Notes: generated from the letters alone by a model not told the origin. 64,000 nt of DNA from Megalobrama amblycephala (GCF_018812025.1 NC_063045.1:61107839-61171838); one strand, 5' to 3'. Positions 24,909-37,279 are shown, numbered from the stretch's first letter. Made by a program: numbers and translations.

Positions 24909-25899
24909 CACATTCATATATATACACTGTATAATAGTTTTTGTCATTTTATTAGTTTTTTTTAATATTTCTATTTAGTTTTTATTTTTATTTAACCTTT
25001 TAGCACTTATTTACTTTCATTTCATTTTTGTTTTTAATTTTTTTTTAAGGTTTTCATGTAGGCTAATATTTATATTTTATTTTTTTTAGCTTTATCTCAA
25101 TTAACGAAAACTATTTTAGTTAACAGCGCTGTTTAAAACCAATGACAGCAGTTTTTTCTTTTACATTTTGATACATTTTGAAAGTTATTATACCCTATAA
25201 TGTATTATACACTATCCAAATGAAAGCAGATCTGTGTTGTTGAAGTGAAGCTCTGGCTACCTTTAACTAACTGTACTTTGGTGTGTTGAAGTTCCTGTAA
25301 TATAGATGAACCACCTGTAAATAATTCTTTTAATGTTTTCCCCTGCCTGCTGCACAGGAGTTCTAATCCAGTGAGTCACATGACTTGTACGGCTCAGGTG
25401 ATTGGTTCAATAAGAAGCAAAGGTGGTTGCATGTAGGTCACGTAGTTCCGGGGTTGCATGCGCCGGCTGACTTAGGTAACGACACCCTCTCGGCCAATCA
25501 GAATCCTCCTACCACTCCAGAGAAGCACAAAAAGCAGAAACACACACATTAACCTGACAGACAAGCACTTTCTATGACCATGAACAGCTGAACGCACATC
25601 AGAACACTTTGTGTCTCATTGGCAGGGGGCCATTTTGCATCTATTGCTCTCAACCGTCCTCCAAAACACACAATCACACACACACACACACACTATATAT
25701 ATCTACTGTGTAATGACAGCATTAGCGCAGGCAGCACAGGCGAACTCAAAGCCGCCACTTGTCTTTCCGATTTCAGCTCGTCTCTGCTGATTATTTTGCA
25801 GTTTGTTTCCCTGCTTGAGCTTCTGAAGTGAGGTGTGAGCCACCGAGACGATGAACACCTTATGTTCCGCTCCACCTGTTCAATGACAGGCAGCCGAGC

Positions 25900-25936
<37 letters not shown>

Positions 25937-26116
25937 GTAGTAAACATGCGGAGCGGCTCCCAGGTGACAACACACTGACACACACACACACACACACCGG
26001 CACACTTTTAACATCTCAATTTAACCTCCTTTATGCACAAACTGGAGCATGTTGAAAAGAGGACCTATTCTTGCCGTTCTGTGGTTTAGATGTGACATTG
26101 GTGGAGAATATATTCA
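24903..26116. other. Unique intergenic stretch with short microsatellites
   Basis: T-rich low-complexity DNA at 24940-25120, then non-repetitive DNA. (CA)n at 25676-25693, (GT)n at 25901-25935 and (CA)n at 25978-25998. No convincing ORF. Confidence 0.45.
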
Positions 26117-26540
26117 GTACAGTACCGTTCAAAACTACTGTTTGAATTTTTAAAAAAGAAATGAATGCTTTTATTCAGCAAAGATGCATTAAATGGATCA
26201 AGTGGCATTTATAACGTTACAAATAATTTCTATTTCAAATAAATGCTGTTCTATCCATCAAAGAATCCTGAAAAATAAAAATATATCACAGTTTTCAACA
26301 TTGATAATAATCATAAATGTTTCTTGAGCAGCAAATCATCATATTAGAATGATTTCTGAAGGATCATGTGACACTAATGATGCTGAAAATTCAGCTTTGA
26401 TCACAGGAATAAAATACATTTTACAATATATTCACATAGAAAACTGTTATTTTAAATTGTAAAAATATTTCACTGTTTTTGCCATATTATTGATCAAATA
26501 AATGCAGCCTTGATGAGCAGAAGAGACTTCTTTCAAAAGA
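26117..26540. mobile_element. MITE fragment of the TTCAGCATCATTACTCCAGT family, copy 3
   Basis: Begins GTACCGTTCAAAACTAC and contains the shared AATGATTTCTGAAGGATCAT and ATGCTGAAAATTCAGCTTTG phrases. It ends GCAGAAGAGACTTCTTTC. One arm only. Confidence 0.7.
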
Positions 26541-27684
26541 TATTTTATGCAAATGAATATACAAATGCTTGCCTCAATCAGGATACATTTATTTGAGAAG
26601 CAAAATGACAGATATGAAGTCTTGTTTTATGAAAAATGCATCAAAATTAAGTGAGATTATGCTTAAAACAAGAAAAAAAAAATCTGTCAATGGGGTTAGA
26701 AAAATAAACTTAATTTAATAGGAAAGCAAGTTTATTTTTCTGGCCCAATTAGCTGATATATTTTCTTGTTTTCAGGAAAAACACTTTTTTCATTTTTCAT
26801 CTTCATTAAAAAAATTTTTTGCAGTGTATAAACATGTTTAGTTTAACTCACCCGTACAAAAAATAAGTATATATCCTTCATTTTATTAAGTATACTTAAG
26901 TAGATTTAAAGTATATTTTAAGTAAACATTGTAATAATTACACTAATATCAATGTACTAGTAGTGTACTTGTATTTCAATACTACTTGGTACAAAATTGG
27001 CCCAAATTTTAGTGTATAAAACTACGTTTTTCGTTTGTACTGCGACTATAATACAAGCAAACTTATAAGTATACTGATAGTTCACTAGTAAAATATACTT
27101 TTCTTAGTTTATGAAAGTACACATTGAAGTGTACTCTCAGTAAACTACTAGTTTAGTAGTTTTATGCTGCAAGTATACTTGTAAGTTTTCATTAAGTGAA
27201 CTTAACATCATACTTATAGTTTACTTATATAGTCAAAGCTTCGCATTCATTTCCTGTTCATGGGTTCAACATTTCATTCAGTAACGTCAGGCACTTTTGA
27301 TTTATATGCTGTTTAATGATCATGTTATTTATGTGCGTCAGCAATGCTTCAGTCGCTTGTTTCTGCTTCTTCTTCACCAGCGTTTTGATCTGGAGATTCT
27401 GTACTCTTACAGAAGATGTGTAATAGCGCCCCCTACAGTATAACAGCGAAAACATGGATAGCTGGAAAATTCCGTGAATGGCGGGGAAAGAGTTAAGTAG
27501 ATTTTAAGTAAATTTCTATGTACACTAGACAAAAATTCACATACTCAGAATTAGGAACATACCTGTTTTCTTTATACATCAATGTTTTTTAAGTTTATAA
27601 AACAGTCTGAACTATGTGGAAAAAAGTATTTAATAGGCTACTCAATCAAACACAAATACAAGCCAAGTATACTTAATTTTACTT
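26541..27684. repeat. Intergenic stretch with AAGTATACTT-rich low-complexity repeat
   Basis: 26860-27240 and the sequence around 27665, 29060-29120 and 29740-29830 share AAGTATACTTAA-type palindromic motifs. This looks like one dispersed repeat later split by the TTAA insertions at 27685 and 29120. Confidence 0.45.
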
Positions 27685-28035
27685 TTAAAGGATTAGTTCA
27701 CTTTTAAATACACTTTTCCTGATAAATTTACTCACCCCCATCTCATCCAAGATATTCATGTCTTTATTTCGTCAGTCGAAAAGAAATGAAGGTTTTTAAG
27801 GAAAACATTCCAGGATTATTCTCTTGGATTTCAATTTCTACCAACAGATTGAAGGTCAAAATTACAGTTTCAGTGCAGCTTCAAGGACTTTAAACGATAC
27901 CAGATGAGTAACTAGATAAAAAAGTTTGTCGAGACAAACTTTAAGTTGGCTTGAAAAAGCCAGTCCAGAAAGTTTGAAGCAGTTTTAAAAGTTTTCAGTT
28001 TGAAAGTTTTAGTTTAGTAATTTTGATAGAGTACT

Positions 28036-28390
28036 AGGGTGCTCTGTGTGGTTGCTAAGGTGTTGCTATGCGGTTGCTAGGGTACTCTGAGTCGTTGCTA
28101 AGATGTTGCTATGTGGTTGCTAGGGTACTCTGGGTGGTTGCTAGGGTGTTGCTATGCGGTTGCTAGGGTACTTGGGATGGTTGCTAAGGTATTCTGGGTG
28201 GTTGCTAGGGTGTTGTTATGCGGTTGCTAAGGTACTCAGGGTGGTCGCTAGGGTGTTGCTATGTGGTTGCTAGGGTACTCGGGGTGGTCGCTATGGTGTT
28301 GCAATGCGGTTGCTAGGGTACTCGGGGTGGTCGCTAAGGTGTTGCTATGGGGTTGCTAGGGTACTCGGGTGGTTGATAGGGTGTTGCTAG
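28036..28390 (+). repeat. GGTTGCTAGGGTACTC minisatellite
   Basis: Tandem units built from GGTTGCTAGGGTACTCGGGT and GTGTTGCTATGC, with unit lengths of about 15-20 bp combined into longer units. Lies inside element J. Confidence 0.88.
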
Positions 28391-28398
28391 ATTTAGTT

Positions 28399-28399
28399 T

Positions 28400-28440
<41 letters not shown>
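28399..28440. repeat. (GATA)n microsatellite
   Basis: About ten uninterrupted GATA units. Confidence 0.95.
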
Positions 28441-28441
<1 letters not shown>

Positions 28442-29119
28442 AAGATTTAGTTAGATAGATGAGTTTCAATGGATTAGAAATACATAGAATGGCACTTGAG
28501 TCTAATTGAGTTTTTGAGTCTAATGGGCTTCCGTAGTTTAAATTTGAATTTTGACAGTTGGAGTTTGAACAGTCTTGGCCATAGACATATGATGTCTATG
28601 GTCTTGGCTTATTTGAACATTCCGTCAATGAACGTCAATGGGATTTTTCCGATCTTTAACAGTCTTTTTTAGGAAAACCGTAACTCGGATCAGTTAGAAA
28701 AGATATAGCACACCAAGTCAGAACAGTCTGAAGGGATGACCCGAGTTTGGAGTATGTAGAGTTAAAGCTCTTTTTCAAGCCAACTTAATAAGGGTCTTAT
28801 CTAGCGAATCGATCGGTCATTTTCGAAAAAAAATACAACCGTTTATGCTTTATAAACAAAATATCGCCTTGAACGTACTTTCCGCTTCCGCATTCTTCAT
28901 AACGCTTACGCTGAATGTCCTACGCCTTTCCTTTTCCCCTTTGTTTTCCTCAAAAACCTTCATTTCTTTTCGACTGACGAAAGAAAGACATGAACATCTT
29001 GGATGACATGGGGGTGAGTAAATTTATCAGGAAAAGTGTATTTAAGTCTTTAAGTCTTGATTGAGTACAGGCCAAATATACTTCATATTTTCTGTCAGTA
29101 GGCTATAAGTCAAGTATAC

Positions 29120-29738
29120 TTAAAGGAACACTCCACTTTTTTTGAAAATATGCTCATTTTCCAACTCCCCTAGAGTTAAACAGTTGAGTTTTACCGTTTT
29201 CGAATCCATTCAGCCGATCTCCGGTTCTGGCGGTACCACTTTTATGACTTTGATGCCGTATCATGGCTGCAGTAGGCGCAATGATATTACTCAGCGTCTC
29301 TTGCAAACGTCTCCATGGTTGCAAGGCACGTTCCCTGTGCAAGCAGGGGCTCACGGGCGCTGCGTAATATCATTGCACTGCTGCAGCCATGGAACGGCAG
29401 CAAAGTTCCTTGATTATTACGCCAGAATGAGAGTATAGTTCCTAGCCATATCAGCCTAGAAAATCACAACTTTTTATTTTCCGTCGGTCTTAGTACACGA
29501 TTTAACTACAGAAGAGTCAAGTTTTAAATAGGAAAAATATCTAAACTCTTTGGTCATTTTTAAGCGCGATGCTAACGGTCTAATCAGATTCAATGAACTA
29601 TGCTAAGCTATGCTAAAAGTGGTACCACCAGAACCGGAGATCGGCTGAATGGATTCGAAAACGGTAAAACTCAACTGTTTAACTCTAGGGGAGTTGGAAA
29701 ATGAGCCTATTTTCAAAAAAAGTGGAGTGTTCCTTTAA
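29120..29738. mobile_element. TTAA-flanked element, family E (619 bp)
   Basis: TTAAAGGAACACTCCACTTT and AGTGGAGTGTTCCTTTAA, with TTAA borders. The inverted arms, about 125 bp, are almost perfect and include CAGCCGATCTCCGGTTCTGG. This is one of the most familiar zebrafish-type dispersed repeats. No coding capacity. Confidence 0.9.
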
Positions 29739-30820
29739 GTGTAATTTTAAGTATTTTTCTGAGAAGAAGTACTTTCTTTTTTTAGATACTTATAGCAAAC
29801 TCGTTTTTGCAAGGGTAGTAAGATTCTCAAGTAGTAGGTTAAAAAGTAAAAGTGACTGTAGAAGACAGTTCAAGATAATGCTTGCTATATAACACCCATC
29901 GTGGCAATGCTGAGAATGCAAAGCAAGTATGCTTTATGAATTCTGATGCATGGAATTGAATTCACGGCTGGTGATCAAGCTAATATTCTCCTGCTTTTGG
30001 AAGTATTACAGATTCTGTGGATTTTCAACTTCCAATTGTTCAATCTCCAACGCCGCAGGAACAAAACCTTCCTGATTAAAATCGCAGTCAGTGTGTTGTT
30101 TGACGGCTTTTCACTGTAATTTTATGACGTGACCCCTCCTGTTAAGTGCGCTATTAGCGCCTAACTGTCCATTTAATACACATAACCAGCGCAGCAGCTC
30201 GCAGAAAGCTTCATTAAGAAGGCATGTTTGGGCTAGCAAAAACACTACGCAGATATAAAGAGAGAAGTAATTACTGGAAATTAGCTGAACATCTGCTTGT
30301 GGTTTTGGGTTACCCTGAGATTAATTAAATGAAATATGGAGATTTCTGCTGTGTGTTTTTTTTCATCAGGCAGTGTGGCCACATCGAAATGCTGAGATGA
30401 AATGAGATTTTGAAGCTCTTGCTGTTTTGTGAATCGGGATATTTTTTGGCGAACCCTCTCACATCGATGACCTGAAGTGAATCTCCGCAGATTTAACTAT
30501 GCGATGTGACGGAATTGGGTTTTAAATGTCCAAAAAAAAGCTGTAAATGGAGTTTAAATTAGTTTTATCCCTCATTAAAATAAAAATAATTAGGAAACAC
30601 AATATAAACAAGTGCAATAGTGGCCATGTTTTTAATGATCGGAAAATATTTTATGTTTTTTAAATATTTTATATATGTAAGAACAACAAAAAACTAAGCT
30701 TGATTGCGGTATTTATCTAACAAAATGATTTGGCAAAAAACTTATTTTACTATACAAAAAAAAAAAATGCATAGAAAAACAATAAGCTGACACAATCAGT
30801 TATTAATATTTCTTTATATG
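29739..30820. other. Mostly unique intergenic stretch
   Basis: 29890-30500 is non-repetitive with mixed composition, with GATTAATTAAATG near 30320. No gene recognised. Confidence 0.4.
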
Positions 30821-30955
30821 ACAGTCTGGCGAAAAATTATGTCGCACAATTTGACTCTATATGCAATATGCTTACAAAATCTTTAACTTAATTTTTAATA
30901 ATATTTGAATAAAGGGTGAAGATGTCACTTTTCCATCACATCTGGCCACTATACT
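30821..30955 (-). mobile_element. Tc1-like MITE with CAGT..GGCCAAAA ends, copy 1
   Basis: ACAGTCTGGCGAAAAATTAT at the left and TCTGGCCACTATACT at the right are rough inverted ends. The interior phrase AAGGGTGAAGATGTC recurs in reverse at 36350. Confidence 0.5.
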
Positions 30956-31465
30956 CTATTTTAAGCATCATATTTGTGCACCAACATCTGATGTTTAGAT
31001 TGTTCTTCAATGTTTGTTTACTATGGACAACTAACGAATATTGAAACTTAATTTAATTACACATTATGCTGATTAGCTACACACCATCTGCAGATAAACA
31101 TTTGCTTTGAAACAACATGTTGCAAACGCTCTGAAATCCTGAATAATATTGAAACATTATTATAATTTATTTTGTTTTGATTGCAAATTAGCATGCTGGC
31201 AATCTAGCACAATTGAGCCTTCGGTTTAGAAATGTGCTATAAATACGCAAACAGTCTTCCAGGTGATGTTTGTGTGCGTTCAAGTAAAAAGAACAACACT
31301 AAAACATTGTATTTGTATTTTATTTATTGCAGATTTTCGTCCTCAGTATGTTTGTCTTGTTTGCCAGTAAAAATCTTAAAAACATTCTTAAATTAAGATG
31401 CATTTACTTGAGAAACAAAATTGCATAAGATTATATAAGTCTTGGTTTCTGAAATTCTAATAAAA
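30956..31465. other. AT-rich unique stretch
   Basis: No feature recognised. Confidence 0.4.
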
Positions 31466-31601
31466 TTTTGAGGTCGTTTGCACGACACAACTTTGTATAA
31501 GTTTTGGCTGTTCATTTAGCTACATGACAATGGGGGCCTGAAAATGCAAACTTCTGAAAACTGGTTTCAAAGTGCAAGTTTGTGAAACCAATACAGTTAT
31601 C

Positions 31602-33937
31602 TACGGAAGAGGATTAGGGCCGAGCAATAATAAAAAAAAATAAAACCATCTCGAGAGTAAAGTTGTTAAATTTCAAGAAAAAAGTCGAGATAAAATGTTG
31701 AGAATAAACTCATTAAATTATGAGAAAAAAGTTGTTAAATTACGAGAAAAAAGTCGTTAAATCACGAGAACAAATTCATAATTTAACGAGTTTTTTCTCA
31801 TAATTTAACAACTTTTTTTCTCATAATTTAATGAGTTTATTCTCAACATTTTATCTCGACTTTTTTCTTGAAATTTAATGACTTTTTTCTCGTAATTTAA
31901 CGAGTTTCTCAACATTTTATCTCAACTTTTTTCTTGAAATTTAACGACATTTTTCTCATAATTTAACGAATTTGTTCTTGTAATTTAATGACTTTTTTCT
32001 CGTAATTTAATGACTTTATTCTCAACATTTTATCTCGACTTTTTTCTCGAAATTTAACACATTTTTTTCTCGTAATTTAACGAGTTTATTCTCAACATTT
32101 TATCTCGACTTTTTTTTTTTAAATTTAACGACATTTTTCTCATAATTTAACGAATTTGTTCTTGTAATTTAACAACTTTTTTCTCATAATTTAACGAGTT
32201 TATTCTCAACATTTTATCTTGACTTTTTTCTTGAAATTTAACGACATTTTTCTCATAATTTAACGAATTTGTTCTTGTAATTTAACAACTTTTTTCTCAT
32301 AATTTAACGAGTTTATTCTCAACATTTTATCTCGACTTTTTTCTTGAAATTTAACGACATTTTTCTCATAATTTAACGAATTTGTTCTTGTAATTTAATG
32401 ACTTTTTTCTCGTAATTTAATGACTTTATTCTCAACATTTTATCTCGACTTTTTTCTCGAAATTTAACACATTTTTTTCTCGTAATTTAACGAGTTTATT
32501 CTCAACATTTTATCTCGACTTTTTTTTTTGAAATTTAACGACATTTTTCTCATAATTTAACGAATTTGTTCTTGTAATTTAACAACTTTTTTCTCATAAT
32601 TTAACGAGTTTATTCTCAACATTTTATCTTGACTTTTTTCTTGAAATTTAACGACATTTTTCTCATAATTTAACGAATTTGTTCTTGTAATTTAACAACT
32701 TTTTTCTCATAATTTAACGAGTTTATTCTCAACATTTTATCTCGACTTTTTTCTTGAAATTTAACGACATTTTTCTCATAATTTAACGAATTTGTTCTTG
32801 TAATTTAATGACTTTTTTCTCGTAATTTAATGACTTTATTCTCAACATTTTATCTCGACTTTTTTCTCGAAATGTAACACATTTTTTTCTCGTAATTTAA
32901 CGAGTTTATTCTCAACATTTTATCTCGACTTTTTTTTTGAAATTTAACGACATTTTTCTCATAATTTAACGAATTTGTTCTTGTAATTTAACAACTTTTT
33001 TCTCATAATTTAATGAGTTTATTCTCAACATTTTATCTTGACTTTTTTCTTGAAATTTAACGACATTTTTCTCATAATTTAACGAATTTGTTCTTGTAAT
33101 TTAACAACTTTTTTCTCATAATTTAACGAGTTTATTCTCAACATTTTATCTCGACTTTTTTCTTGAAATTTAACGACATTTTTCTCATAATTTAACGAAT
33201 TTGTTCTTGTAATTTAACAACTTTTTTCTCATAATTTAATGAGTTTATTCTCAACATTTTATCTTGACTTTTTTCTTGAAATTTAACGACATTTTTCTCA
33301 TAATTTAACGAATTTGTTCTCGTAATTTAACAACTTTTTTCTCGTAATTTAATGACTTTATTCTTAACATTTTATCTTGACTTTTTTCTCGAAATTTAAC
33401 AAAATTTTTTCTCGTAATTTAACGAGTTTCTCAACATTTTATCTCGACTTTTTTCTTGAAATTTAATGACATTTTTCTCATAATTTAACGAATTTTTTCT
33501 TGTAATTTAATGACTTTTTTCTCATAATTTAATGACTTTATTCTCAACATTTTATCTCGACTTTTTTCTCGAAATTTAACGACATTTTTCTCATAATTTA
33601 ACGAATTTGTTCTTGTAATTTAACAACTTTTTTCTCATAATTTAATGACTTTATTCTTAACATTTTATCTCGACTTTTTTCTCGAAATGTAACAAATTTT
33701 TTTCTCATAATTTAACGAGTTTATTCTCAACATTTTATCTCGACTTTTTTCTTGAAATTTAACGAGTTTTTTCTCGTAATTTAATGAGTTTATTCTCAAC
33801 ATTTTATTTCGACTTTTTTCCCGAAATTTAACAAGTTTTTTCTCAAAATTTAACACGTTTTTTCTCGTAATTTAATGAGTTTAATCTTGAGATGGTTTTA
33901 TTTTTTTATTATTGCTTGGCCCTAATCCTCTTCCGTA
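31602..33937. mobile_element. Fold-back element F1, copy 1 (2,336 bp)
   Basis: Starts TACGGAAGAGGATTAGGGCC and ends with its inverse, GGCCCTAATCCTCTTCCGTA. It is flanked by an exact 6-bp duplication GTTATC (31596-31601 and 33938-33943). The left arm, about 180 bp, runs in one orientation. The rest is the inverse orientation, amplified into tandem units of TTCTCGTAATTTAACGAGTT / ATTCTCAACATTTTATCTCG. No ORF of substance. Confidence 0.9.
32020..33249. repeat. 410-bp higher-order tandem repeat inside F1 copy 1
   Basis: The marker TCTCAACATTTTATC recurs at 32020, 32090, 32204, 32317, then 32430, 32500, 32614, 32727, then 32840 and 32910. The spacing 70+114+113+113 repeats with a 410-bp period. 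The third copy is slightly diverged. Confidence 0.85.
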
Positions 33938-34095
33938 GTTATCATCTCCATGTAAACCACAAAAAATGCAAGTTTGTGAAAATGGTGACGTCATGCTCAG
34001 GACCTAAAATGAACACTGTGCAAACGCCAAAAGCAAGTAAAAATTAGCACTGGCGAGTATATGAAACGGTGTCATTGCCAGGTGGCCAGTGACAA

Positions 34096-34815
34096 AAATG
34101 AAAATTCTGTCATTTATTACACACCCTCATGTCGTTCCAAACCCCAAAGACCTTCGTTCATCTTCACAACACAAATTAAGATATTTTTGATGAAATCCGA
34201 GAGGTTTTTTTTTTTTAATCTCCCATTAAAACAATGAAATTACCACATTCAAGGTCCAGAGAAGTAGTAAAAACATAGTTAAAATAGTCAACGTGACTAC
34301 AGTGGTTCAACCTTAATGTTATGAAGCGATAGAAGAATACTTTTTGTGTGCAAAAACAAAACAAAAACAAGTTATAAAGTAAAATATCTAGCTTCCGCCA
34401 GACTGCGTTACCTATTCAACATATGAAGAAAGTATAAACTGGCGTCGCGTCAGTTGCGCTTTTTCTCTAAGTTGAATAGGGAAGGCGTAGGACGTAGCGT
34501 AAGCATTTTGAACTGCGAGAGTTTTACACTTTCTTCTAGTGGAAGCTAGATATTTTACTTCATAACTTGTTAAATATGGATATTTTTCTCACACAAACGC
34601 ATCGCTTCACTTCAGAAGGCCAGAGAGAGTATGTTTATGATGGATGGATGCACTTTCTTCAGCTTTATACTTGTTGGTCTCGTTCACTGCCATTATAAAG
34701 CTCGGATGCGTCAGGATATTTATTAATATAACTCCGATTGTGTTCATCAGAAAGAAGAAATTCATATACATGGTAAAGCTTGGGGTAATTTTCATTTTAA
34801 TGTGAACTAATCATT
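34096..34815. mobile_element. TTAA-type element related to the TTAAAGGGATAGTTCACC group, ends decayed
   Basis: Begins AAAAATGAAAATTCTGTCAT and TCATGTCGTTCCAAACCCC, typical zebrafish-type sequence just inside a TTAA end. It finishes AATTTTCATTTTAATGTGAACTAATC, an inverted end. The outermost bases are lost. Inserted in element H. Confidence 0.6.
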
Positions 34816-35144
34816 TGGCAGGTGTCACAAAAGTTAGTTTAGGCCCTGATCATGCATATGACGTGTTCGGTCTATAGGCGCGCAGTGTTTCTTTAGAAAG
34901 TGACATCGCCATCTACTGGCCAGACATGCATAATACTAATAATTTTAACCGTTTTCACGGATCCGTGTGAACGGAGAGCATTTTGACAATGTTGTCATCA
35001 AAAAACGCAAAGAAAAAAAATCAGTTTTTAGTACCCTTAGTTTATGCTTAAAACACAAAAATAAAAAATAATCTTGTTAAGTCATTTCCCTTTTCAAATA
35101 AATGCATCTTATTTTAAGCATTTTTAGATAATTGAAGACTTCGG

Positions 35145-35350
35145 AAGCAAAAACCATCTAAGTGCCATCTGAAATTTTCTTCTAAAATGAGCATTTTTAT
35201 CAATCTCTTATGTTTAGGTTCAGTAATTTCAGTTTAATGGCAATTAATAGGTTGTTTCTCCCTTTGTTATTAAAGTGAAACAACTGAACATAAACATACA
35301 AGCTTGATTAAAAATGCTCATTTTAGAAGAAAATTTCAGATGGCTTTTGC
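35145..35350. mobile_element. Small hairpin MITE (about 206 bp)
   Basis: CATCTGAAATTTTCTTCTAA and AATGAGCATTTTTATCAA on the left are matched in inverse at 35304-35350. Arms of about 45 bp. Confidence 0.65.
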
Positions 35351-36324
35351 ATCTTCATTTGTAATAGAAAATAAGACCAAGCAAGCACACATGCAGGTGT
35401 TTCCTGCACACATTCTGCAGTGTTTCTCACTAAGCTCTTCATATCTCATCAGGATGAACTCTTAGAAACCAGAAAGATGTGTTTGCTCTTTCAGAGCAGA
35501 ATTGCATCCCTCCACCCCTGTGTCAGTTGTCTGTTTTTCTTTGTGTCATCTGTGCAAAGTCTACCAGTTGTCATGGCTTTGCGTTTCGAGTGTCTATCAT
35601 CCATTCCTCGGAGAGAGCGCGGCGTTCCCGCCAGTTCTGGCCGGAGAATACAGCTATAAACACGGTGACATTTCCATGATTAGCTATACGGTAATGACTG
35701 GCTAAACTATAACAGGAGTTTGCGATGTCAGAAGGACATGAGAGTCAAAGTGCACGCGTTTTGAAATAAAAGCATGTGGCGCTTCTGAGGCAGCGAAAGA
35801 TAGAGGGGGTGGAGCTGTTTTCCACCAGCCATCATCCCAGATAATAAGCAGGGAGGCTGGCCCAGCGGTGGGGCTGTCACACACACACACACACACACAC
35901 ACACGCAGATGAAGGCCAAGCTGAGCTGAGAAGCCCCGGCAGGTCCCAGTGGCGCTGATGGAGCCATCAGCTGCTGGCGTGACAGGTGCCCCCTCGTCCC
36001 CGCGCAGAGGTGATCATTTTCTGCCGCTGCATAATGGACCATTGTTCCGCACTACAGACCCCCCCTTCTGTTGTTTCGCTTGCGCGCTCTCTTTGTCTCT
36101 CGCTGCCTTTAAGTCATGTCGGAATTATTATATTTGCGAGCGCACATGAGCGCCACCGAAATAACATAATTACCAGTGGGAAACTTGAGAGTTTTGCTGC
36201 ATTCGGGTGCAACGCTGCTAATGAATTGGAGCTTTCTGTTAGCATTCCCATTCAAATCAATGGCACTTGGTTGGCTGGCACACAATGGGTGTGTCTCAAT
36301 CAGCTCCCTAGGTTGTGAATAAGT
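35351..36324. other. Unique GC-rich intergenic block
   Basis: Non-repetitive except (CA)n at 35880-35903. GC-rich from 35560 to 36300, giving several overlapping ORFs of 66-110 codons on both strands, none with recognisable features. Candidate non-coding conserved region. Confidence 0.3.
35880..35903. repeat. (CA)n microsatellite
   Basis: Twelve or so CA units. Confidence 0.9.
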
Positions 36325-36490
36325 ACAGTAGCGGCCAAAAGTAATGTCAGGCCTGGTAAAATGGACATCTTCACCTTTATTATTATTGTAAGCATATTGC
36401 GTAGTTGTGCATGGAGTCGATTGTTTTGTTTGTGAAAATAATGCAATGAAACATGATAAATTGTGGCCATATAATTTTTGGCCAGACTGT
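36325..36490 (+). mobile_element. Tc1-like MITE with CAGT..GGCCAAAA ends, copy 2
   Basis: ACAGTAGCGGCCAAAAGTAA at the left and TTTTTGGCCAGACTGT at the right. The interior GACATCTTCACCTTTATTAT is inverse to copy 1 at 30821-30955. Confidence 0.55.
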
Positions 36491-36583
36491 CATACAAAGA
36501 AATTATGAACAACACATACGCGTTTATGAGGCGATGCACGGACACATTCAGTGTCCTGATTAAAATTGCTTATTTCTCTGGGT

Positions 36584-37010
36584 TTAAAGGGGACATATTG
36601 TGAAAATCTGACTTTTTCTGTGTTTAAGTGCTCTATACCAACCCAGAAAACATGAAAAAGGACAATCTAGTAACTTTGTCTTGGTAAGCCTTTCTCTGCA
36701 AGCATGTGAAAAAACGAGCCGCTCAGATTTCGCTCTCCTTGTGACATAGGAAGGTTCTCCAGCTTTGTTGTTGTTGAGCTGTTAAAGCTCCGCCCTCTTC
36801 TGGAAAGGGGGCGGGAGCAGCAGTTCATTTGCATTTAAAGGGACACACACAAAAACGGCGTGTTTTTGCTCACACCCAAATTGGGGCGAATTTGACAAGA
36901 TATAATAAATGATCTGTGGGGATTTTGAGCTGAAACTTCACAGACACATTCTGGAGACACCAGAGACTTATATTACATCTTGTGAAAGAGGCATTATAAG
37001 TCCACTTTAA
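36584..37010. mobile_element. TTAA-flanked element, family B copy 3 (427 bp)
   Basis: TTAAAGGGGACATATTGTGA to GCATTATAAGTCCACTTTAA with TTAA at both borders. Colinear with copies 1 and 2. Confidence 0.85.
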
Positions 37011-37208
37011 ACATTCTTAGAAACATTTGGGATAATGTAAGTACACAAGTCAACAAAATGTATACCATTGATCTTTTGATTTTTGAATATTTTAATGCAA
37101 AAATCATATTGTGCCTTTAAAATTTAGTGTTTGCTCTTCCCTCATATAGAAAATATTTAAAAACCATCATTTTGATGGTTTAATCAAACTTGTAGGGTCA
37201 TTAAAAAA

Positions 37209-37279
<71 letters not shown>

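Larger units (their letters stand above)
27941..28788. mobile_element. Element J: inverted-end element enclosing a minisatellite and a GATA tract (848 bp)
   Basis: TTAAGTTGGCTTGAAAAAGC at the left and CTTTTTCAAGCCAACTTAA at the right are inverted ends with TTAA at both borders. It is inserted inside family D copy 2. Its interior holds the GTTGCTAGG minisatellite and a (GATA)n tract. Confidence 0.75.
27685..29046. mobile_element. TTAA-flanked fold-back element, family D copy 2, carrying a nested element
   Basis: Left end TTAAAGGATTAGTTCACTTT. The right arm GACATGGGGGTGAGTAAATT repeats the D1 arm but lacks the last 20 or so bases. The interior is occupied by element J (27941-28788). Confidence 0.75.
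31466..35010. mobile_element. Host element H copy 1, split by two later insertions
   Basis: Removing F1-1 (31602-33937 plus one target copy) and the TTAA-type element (34096-34815) leaves about 490 bp colinear with 47330-47830. Shared phrases include GGGCCTGAAAATG/GTGGCCTGAAAATG and TTTTCACGGATCCGTGTGAACGG / TTTTCACGGATCTGTGTGAACGG. No transposase. Confidence 0.7.

Noticed and set aside
28036..28390. Telomere-like or subtelomeric array (G-rich GGGT units)
   Set aside because: The repeat is GTTGCTAGGGTACTC, not TTAGGG; it lies inside element J.
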